From the NCBI GenBank assembly GCA_002482715.1, contig DLGN01000226.1, positions 1-11,473 on the forward strand: 11,473 nt of DNA, in the 5' to 3' direction. Below the pieces are notes generated by a model. The model searched no databases. It saw only the letters and a program-made list of their open reading frames with translations, and had not been told where the DNA came from. Source of the DNA: Oxalobacteraceae bacterium UBA7693 (GTDB taxonomy: Bacteria; Pseudomonadota; Gammaproteobacteria; Burkholderiales; Burkholderiaceae_D). This document shows positions 6,768 through 11,473 of the stretch, one piece after another. The position numbers were made by a program, and so were the translations under genes. The stretch's first letter is position 1, and every line of letters starts with the position of its first letter.

Positions 6768-7527
6768 TGCAGCAACTCAAGCTCCAGCAGGGCAAACTCA
6801 GGCAGCTCAAAAGCTGTTGGAATTAAAAGGCGTCCATACACATATCGGCGAGTACCATATTTTGCAAGGTGTCGATCTGTGCGTTCCACGTGGCGGACTT
6901 TCCGTTTTACTAGGTCGCAACGGCGCGGGGAAAACCACTACACTGCGCACCATCATGGGTTTATGGAAAGCCAGCCAAGGCAGTATTCTATTTGACGGGC
7001 ACAATATTGCGGCGCTATCCACACCATCGATTGCCCAAGCAGGTATCGCTTATGTGCCAGCGCGGGATAATTCCAAAATTTTTTTAACCGTCAAAGAAAA
7101 CCTACATTTGGCGGCGCGCAATGGGGCGATGAATATCGAGCGACTCGAATGGATTTTTGGCTTCTTTCCCGCGTTGAAAAAATTTTGGAATTATCCCGCT
7201 GGCAATTTGTCAGGCGGTCAAAAACAAATGGTGGCGATTGCACGCGCCATGATAGAACCGCGCAAATTATTATTGGTTGATGAGCCAACGAAGGGCTTAG
7301 CACCCGCAATCATTCAAAGTCTGATGGAAGCCTTCAAGGAACTCAAGGCCAGCGATACCACCATCCTCTTGGTCGAACAAAATTTCAACTTTGTAAAAAA
7401 TTTGGGTGACACGGTTGCGGTCATGGACGATGGACGCGTGGTGCATACGGGAACGATGCGTGAACTGGCAGACAACGAAGACTTACAGCAGAAATTACTG
7501 GGTTTGTCGTTGGCAAGCCATCAGTAA
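6760..7527 (+). CDS. ABC transporter ATP-binding protein, LivF type
   Basis: This 255-residue ATPase is the second motor subunit. Walker A GRNGAGKT is at 52-59, the signature LSGGQ at 150-154, Walker B LLLVDEPTKGLAP at 170-182, and the switch region LLVEQN at 203-208. A glutamine in place of the usual switch histidine is normal for LivF proteins, so the site should not be read as broken. The first 17 residues are a Gln/Ala-rich tail before the domain starts at LLELKGVHTHIGEYHILQGV. The ATG at 6760 overlaps the previous gene's stop in ATGTCTGA and has its own AAAGGAG (6744-6750) 9 nt upstream, so the two ATPases are translationally coupled. They would work as a heterodimer under the LivH/LivM-type permeases downstream. 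Confidence 0.94.
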   Translation: MSDAATQAPAGQTQAAQKLLELKGVHTHIGEYHILQGVDLCVPRGGLSVLLGRNGAGKTTTLRTIMGLWKASQGSILFDGHNIAALSTPSIAQAGIAYVPARDNSKIFLTVKENLHLAARNGAMNIERLEWIFGFFPALKKFWNYPAGNLSGGQKQMVAIARAMIEPRKLLLVDEPTKGLAPAIIQSLMEAFKELKASDTTILLVEQNFNFVKNLGDTVAVMDDGRVVHTGTMRELADNEDLQQKLLGLSLASHQ

Positions 7528-7548
7528 AAAAACACGGCAATAGTAGAA

Positions 7549-7620
7549 CTTGGGACTTACGCAAAATTGCACGACGAGGCGAACACAACAAGGCCAGTGT
7601 CTATTTTGCGTAAGTCCAAG
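7549..7620. repeat. 72-nt imperfect palindrome between ATPase and permease genes (possible miniature element)
   Basis: The left arm at 7549-7567 (19 nt, CTTGGGACTTACGCAAAAT) pairs with the right arm at 7603-7620 (18 nt); the only defect is one extra G on the left. A 35-nt non-palindromic centre (7568-7602) lies between. It fills most of the 123-bp gap between the LivF-type and LivH-type genes, whereas the two ATPase genes overlap. Long, almost perfect terminal inverted repeats around a short centre are the form of a miniature inverted-repeat element or other dispersed palindrome. No clear target-site duplication was seen. No T-tract follows, so it is not a terminator, but the stem could slow RNA polymerase or protect the mRNA and so lower permease relative to ATPase expression. 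The element class is inference. Confidence 0.6.
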
Positions 7621-7650
7621 ATAAATTAAGCGATAGGTAAATGACAGCAT

Positions 7651-8655
7651 ATGAGCAATCCTGATCTACCAAGCAAGCCACGCGATCTAGCGCCACTCTT
7701 TTTAGTGCCTGTATTAGCGTTGGCGATGCTGCCTTTGATAGGCAGTTTTCCGACCTGGCTGACCTTAACTGTTGCGGGTCTCGCGATGGGGATGATGATT
7801 TTCATCATGTCGAGTGGCCTAACGCTAGTGTTTGGTCTAATGGATGTTTTGAATTTTGGTCATGGTGCTTTTGTTGCGGTCGGCGCTTATGCTGCGACGA
7901 TGGTGCTTTTGCCGATGAAGGGTTGGCTAGAAATTGATTCTTTGTGGATCAATCTGGGCGTTCTCGGTTTAGCGGTGCTCTTCGCGATGTTGGTCACGGC
8001 GATTCTCGGATGGGCGTTTGAACGCCTGATCATCATGCCGGTATATGGGCAGCACTTGAAACAAATCCTCATCACCATGGGCGGCATGATTGTCGCAGAA
8101 CAAATCATTGGCGTGATTTGGGGTGCCGAACAAATTCCCTTACCATTGCCTGAAAGTCTACGTGGCGCGATTTTTATCGGTGACGCTGCGATTGAGAAAT
8201 ATCGCCTGATCGCCGTGGTCGTTGGCATCATCGTTTTTCTGTCTATGTTCTTGATTTTGAATCGCACCAAATTAGGTTTGTTGATACGCGCTGGCGTGGA
8301 AAATGGTGAAATGGTGGAAGCGCTAGGTTACCGCATCCGTCGCTTATTCATCGCAGTGTTTGCCGCTGGTTCTGCCTTAGCCGGTTTAGGCGGTGTGATG
8401 TGGGGCTTATATAAAGAGACCTTAACCGCGGCTATGGGAAGCGAAGTGATGGTGATGGTGTTCATTGTTGTCATTATCGGTGGACTCGGCTCGGTTGGTG
8501 GCTGTTTTATCGGCGCACTATTGATGGCTCTAGTCACCAATTACGCCGGATTCTTAGCGCCAAAATTTGCCTTGGTATCGAATATCGCGTTGATGATGGC
8601 GATCCTGTTGTGGCGACCTGCTGGTTTGTATGCGATAGGTCGGCGTGGGGCTTGA
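7651..8655 (+). CDS. ABC transporter permease, LivH type
   Basis: This 334-residue, very hydrophobic protein has about eight to nine membrane segments and forms half of the inner-membrane channel. LivH-type markers are SSGLTLVFGLMDVLNFGHGAF (about 51-71), the cytoplasmic EALGYRIRRLFIAVFAAGSALAG segment that contacts the ATPases, and GGLGSVGGCFIGALLMALV with WRPAGLYAIG near the end. A non-conserved N-terminal tail of about 13 residues (SNPDLPSKPRD) precedes the first membrane segment. The start at ATG 7651 has only a weak upstream AGG at 7635-7637. The 72-nt palindrome just upstream separates it from the ATPase genes. It pairs with the LivM-type permease that follows after 74 bp. Confidence 0.93.
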   Translation: MSNPDLPSKPRDLAPLFLVPVLALAMLPLIGSFPTWLTLTVAGLAMGMMIFIMSSGLTLVFGLMDVLNFGHGAFVAVGAYAATMVLLPMKGWLEIDSLWINLGVLGLAVLFAMLVTAILGWAFERLIIMPVYGQHLKQILITMGGMIVAEQIIGVIWGAEQIPLPLPESLRGAIFIGDAAIEKYRLIAVVVGIIVFLSMFLILNRTKLGLLIRAGVENGEMVEALGYRIRRLFIAVFAAGSALAGLGGVMWGLYKETLTAAMGSEVMVMVFIVVIIGGLGSVGGCFIGALLMALVTNYAGFLAPKFALVSNIALMMAILLWRPAGLYAIGRRGA

Positions 8656-8729
8656 GCGTGAGTTGCCCTACCAATTGTGTTGAGAAGCTTTAGAAATTTA
8701 CAGCAATTTACCTAGAGAACGAAAATCTT

Positions 8730-9800
8730 ATGAACCTGTTCCGTCAACTCTTATCCGATGATCTGCCGCGCAGTCGCATGCTGTCGGCTTTGTTGCTGCT
8801 GACATTCTTCGGCTTAGCAACCGCACCATTCATCACCAGCGGTGCGCGTCCTTTGAATACGGCAGCGACAATTTGCATCTACATTATTCTGGTCGCCTCG
8901 TATGATTTATTGCTCGGCTATACAGGCATCGTATCCTTCGCACATACGATGTTTTTCGGCATCGGTGCTTATGGCGTGGGCTTAGCGCTATCATCGGGCA
9001 CACCTGGTTGGGGTGTCGTTATCATCGGCGTATTGTTGGCATTAATTTTAACGGTCGCCTTGGCCTTGATGATAGGCTTGTTCGCCTTACGTGTTCGTGC
9101 GATTTTTTATTCTATGATTACACTGGCTGTCGCGTCTTCTTTTGCGGTCTTAGCATCACAATTATCCGATTTAACTGGCGGTGAAGATGGCATCACTTTT
9201 CGCGTTCCAGAGATACTGACACCCGGTTTTCAACTATTTGAAAATGATATTTTTGGACGCACGATTGATGGCAAGGTGATTACCTATTACATCGTATTTA
9301 GCATTTGCGTGTTGCTATTCTTATTCTTACTTCGCGTCGTCAATTCACCTTTTGGTCGCGTCTTACAAGCGATACGCGAAAATGAATTCCGTGCTGAAGC
9401 ACTCGGCTATCGCACCGTCGTCTACCGTGTTCTTGCCAACTGCCTAGCTGCTTTATTAGCAGCATTAGCTGGCGCTTTAATGGCGCTGTGGTTGCGCTAC
9501 GTTGGACCAAAGACCATGCTGAGCTTTGAAGTGATGACCGATATTTTATTGATCGTCGTGATCGGTGGCATGGGTACGCTGTACGGTGCAGTGATTGGCG
9601 CGGCGCTATTTATTATCGCGCAAAATTATTTGAAAAATTTGATGGCGCAGGGATCAGAAGCGCTAGTTGATTTTCCGATTCTGGCGCAAATCTTCCATCC
9701 TGATCGCTGGATGTTATGGCTGGGTGTTTTGTTTATTTTGTCGGTGTATTTTTTCCCGACGGGGATTGTTGGCAAGCTACGCGGCTACAAACTTAAGTAA
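8730..9800 (+). CDS. ABC transporter permease, LivM type
   Basis: This 356-residue membrane protein is the second channel half. LivM-type markers are LLLGYTGIVSFAHTMFFGIGAY, ALRVRAIFYSMITLA followed by LTGGEDGI, the ATPase-contact segment IRENEFRAEALGYRTVVYRVLA, and the ending FFPTGIVGKLRGYKLK. About eight to ten membrane segments are apparent. The ATG at 8730 has a weak AGAG upstream (8714-8717). The 74-bp gap after the LivH-type gene (8656-8729) shows no gene. It is the last gene of the operon; the converging PhoD gene begins its 3' end about 79 bp later. No strong plus-strand terminator with a T-tract is seen after it. Confidence 0.93.
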   Translation: MNLFRQLLSDDLPRSRMLSALLLLTFFGLATAPFITSGARPLNTAATICIYIILVASYDLLLGYTGIVSFAHTMFFGIGAYGVGLALSSGTPGWGVVIIGVLLALILTVALALMIGLFALRVRAIFYSMITLAVASSFAVLASQLSDLTGGEDGITFRVPEILTPGFQLFENDIFGRTIDGKVITYYIVFSICVLLFLFLLRVVNSPFGRVLQAIRENEFRAEALGYRTVVYRVLANCLAALLAALAGALMALWLRYVGPKTMLSFEVMTDILLIVVIGGMGTLYGAVIGAALFIIAQNYLKNLMAQGSEALVDFPILAQIFHPDRWMLWLGVLFILSVYFFPTGIVGKLRGYKLK

Positions 9801-9811
9801 CTAAAATTGAT

Positions 9812-9846
9812 AAAAAAAAGGAAGCGCTGTTGCACAACGCTTCCTT
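9812..9846 (-). terminator. Rho-independent terminator for the minus-strand PhoD gene
   Basis: AAGGAAGCG (9818-9826) pairs perfectly with CGCTTCCTT (9838-9846) around an 11-base loop. Eight A residues at 9812-9819 become a T-tract on the minus strand, placed 33 bp beyond the PhoD stop. On the plus strand only TT follows before C, so termination of the ABC operon here would be weaker, though the stem may act in both directions. Confidence 0.85.
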
Positions 9847-9878
9847 CCAACAAGCATCGTATTAGTTCACCTTCAAAC

Positions 9879-11473
9879 TCATACCGCTAACAACTTACGA
9901 TTCGCCTTACCTGGCAAGACTTTCAAAGTTTTACCACTCACTGCACTATAAGTTTTTGATTTCACCGTACTGACATAACGCCATTCTGAGCGTGCTTCTG
10001 TCGGGGTTGCGGTAACGATCATATAGCCACGGCTCTTGGTTTCTGCGTAAACCAATGGTCCAATAATTTGCTCTAAGCCTGCAGCGACTTGCGCTGGATC
10101 TTCTTTCGCAAAATATTCTTCAAAACCAGGTGAGCTAACTGACGAAACGCCAAACTCCACACCAACCGCATTGCCACTCAGATCAGCCAAATCACTTGCC
10201 CATGAATTGTGCGTATCACCTGCCAAGGAAATCAAGTTTTTATCCAATGCTTTGGCAGTACCTAACAAGGTTTCGCGTGCGACCACATAGCCATCCCAAG
10301 CATCGAGGTTATATGGAATCGCTGGTTGCGCCAGAATGGCTTTCTCTGTCGCGGTTAAAGTCGTCGGCGCCAATTGCGCTTTTCCTAACAGTGCGGTGTA
10401 ATCTGAAAAACCAATTTGCCCCAAGACCAAAGGTGCTGGGATATTCATGCGAGCCATCAAGATTTGCTGACCAAGAATTTGCCAAGTCGCAGCTGACTTT
10501 GTCATTTGTGCTTGCAACCAAGTAGTTTGCTCTGCACCCATTAACTGACGACTAGGATTACTCATGTCGGTAGTAAATTTTGCGGCATCAAAAGCACCAC
10601 CTGCACCCATGTAGCTTGCGTAGGACAATTGTTTATCGCGGCCGATCAAACGGGTATCCAACATGTGCAAGGAAGCCAGACTACCAAAGTCAAACGAACG
10701 ATAGATGCGGTCATTCTTCGTTGCGTCTGACAAACGAATAGGCATCCATTCATGGTAAGCCTGCAAAGCAGCCGCACGACGTGCGCTGAAAGGACCTTCT
10801 TTCGCAGGATCGTGATTTTCTGCGCCGCCAGTCCATGTGTCATTAGCGAACTCATGGTCATCCCATACAGCAATAAACGGATGTTTTGCGTGCACGGATT
10901 GTAAATCTGTATCACTACGATAAATCGCGTAACGTGTACGGTAATCAGTGAGTGTCACGATTTCTGTTTTTGGCTCTACCAAGCGATTTAAGCTTGCCGC
11001 ATCTTGTGAAGCATAACCATCGCGTGGATATTCATAGATGTAATCACCAAGATGAATGACGGCATCGAGATCGTTTTGTTTAGCGATTTCTGCGTACACA
11101 TGGAAATAGCCCGCAGGATAATTAGAACAAGACACAACCGCCAACTTCACTTGTTGAACACTGCCAACTGGCAAAGTCTTGGTGCGACCGACTGGTGATA
11201 AACGGCTATCGAAATTAAAGCGGTAAAAGTAAGCTGTGTTAGCGCTCAAACCAGTGACATCCACTTTCGCTGTGAAATCGCGGCTAGCGTTCGTCACGAT
11301 ACTGCCTGATTTGACGATCTTAGAAAACTGATCGTCGCTCGCAACTTGCCACGTCAATTCAAAATCTCTGCCATCGTAGTTGCTCGATGGCGTGACGCGG
11401 GTCCAGATGATCACGCGGTCACTTAATGGATCGCCACTGGCAACACCATGTTCGAAAGTAGCATAGACAGGAG
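9879..11473 (-). CDS. phoD: PhoD-type alkaline phosphatase / phosphodiesterase (N-terminus cut by window edge)
   Basis: The frame is open from the right edge to TGA at 9879-9881, giving 530 visible residues. The first residues include FEHGVASGDPLSDRVIIWTR, the start of the mature PhoD N-terminal domain, so the true start and signal peptide lie outside; a GTG at 11412-11414 is internal. Counting from the first visible codon, a fibronectin-like N-domain covers about 6-102. The metallophosphatase domain follows with SCSNYP (Cys115), HLGDYIYEY (140-148), WDDHEFAND (203-211), MLDTR and GDTHNSW (418-424). These positions fit the calcium/iron-binding residues known for PhoD. The family is normally exported by the Tat pathway, releases phosphate from mono- and diesters outside the cytoplasm, and is often controlled by PhoB; neither the signal nor a Pho box can be seen here. 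It is convergent with the ABC operon and probably functionally separate from it. Confidence 0.93.
   Translation of the reverse strand, partial: PVYATFEHGVASGDPLSDRVIIWTRVTPSSNYDGRDFELTWQVASDDQFSKIVKSGSIVTNASRDFTAKVDVTGLSANTAYFYRFNFDSRLSPVGRTKTLPVGSVQQVKLAVVSCSNYPAGYFHVYAEIAKQNDLDAVIHLGDYIYEYPRDGYASQDAASLNRLVEPKTEIVTLTDYRTRYAIYRSDTDLQSVHAKHPFIAVWDDHEFANDTWTGGAENHDPAKEGPFSARRAAALQAYHEWMPIRLSDATKNDRIYRSFDFGSLASLHMLDTRLIGRDKQLSYASYMGAGGAFDAAKFTTDMSNPSRQLMGAEQTTWLQAQMTKSAATWQILGQQILMARMNIPAPLVLGQIGFSDYTALLGKAQLAPTTLTATEKAILAQPAIPYNLDAWDGYVVARETLLGTAKALDKNLISLAGDTHNSWASDLADLSGNAVGVEFGVSSVSSPGFEEYFAKEDPAQVAAGLEQIIGPLVYAETKSRGYMIVTATPTEARSEWRYVSTVKSKTYSAVSGKTLKVLPGKANRKLLAV

Noticed and set aside
7366..7383. 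Missing switch histidine in the LivF-type ATPase (VEQN instead of VEHN)
   Set aside because: Glutamine at this position is the normal state of LivF proteins, so it is not evidence of inactivation.
7549..7620. Palindrome read as a rho-independent terminator
   Set aside because: No T-tract follows either arm, the loop is 35 nt, and the permease genes of the same transporter follow directly.
4715..9800. Assigning the importer to leucine/isoleucine/valine
   Set aside because: The family motifs show only the transporter class. Liv-type systems carry many other ligands, and the neighbours (TonB receptor, hydrolase) do not point to amino acids.
10196..10525. Plus-strand 109-codon open frame
   Set aside because: It is antisense to the PhoD catalytic region, with no independent evidence for a gene.

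Overview
The window looks like chromosomal DNA of a Gram-negative proteobacterium. The outer-membrane TonB-dependent receptor, the periplasmic binding protein and the LysR regulator support this. The moderate base composition, intact long genes and protein style would suit a betaproteobacterium of the Burkholderiales/Oxalobacteraceae type (Undibacterium-like). That placement is an impression from the sequence only, not a database result.

Layout, left to right. (1) 1-861, minus strand: a LysR-type regulator whose C-terminus runs off the left edge. (2) 862-1340: a long divergent intergenic region rich in inverted repeats. It includes a perfect 12-bp-arm palindrome and a second, related TGTGC-N6-GCACA site close to the regulator's own start. 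(3) 1341-3626, plus strand: a complete TonB-dependent outer-membrane receptor, followed by a nested stem structure and a strong rho-independent terminator. (4) 3795-9800, plus strand: an apparent operon of a cytoplasmic alpha/beta hydrolase and a full five-part branched-chain-amino-acid-type (HAAT/Liv) ABC importer. Its order is binding protein, ATPase (LivG type), ATPase (LivF type), permease (LivH type), permease (LivM type). A 72-nt imperfect palindrome, possibly a miniature mobile element, sits between the second ATPase and the first permease. (5) 9812-9846: a terminator serving the opposite strand. (6) 9879-11473, minus strand: a PhoD-type alkaline phosphatase/phosphodiesterase whose N-terminus runs off the right edge.

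How the genes may work together (inference). The receptor would carry a ligand across the outer membrane, the binding protein and ABC complex across the inner membrane, and the hydrolase would cleave it in the cytoplasm. The LysR protein would control the receptor and itself through the shared palindromic sites. The ligand cannot be read from the sequence. The Liv-type family also imports amides, urea, aromatic acids and other small acids, so leucine/isoleucine/valine should not be assumed. The PhoD gene is convergent, has its own terminator, and is probably a separate phosphate-scavenging unit.
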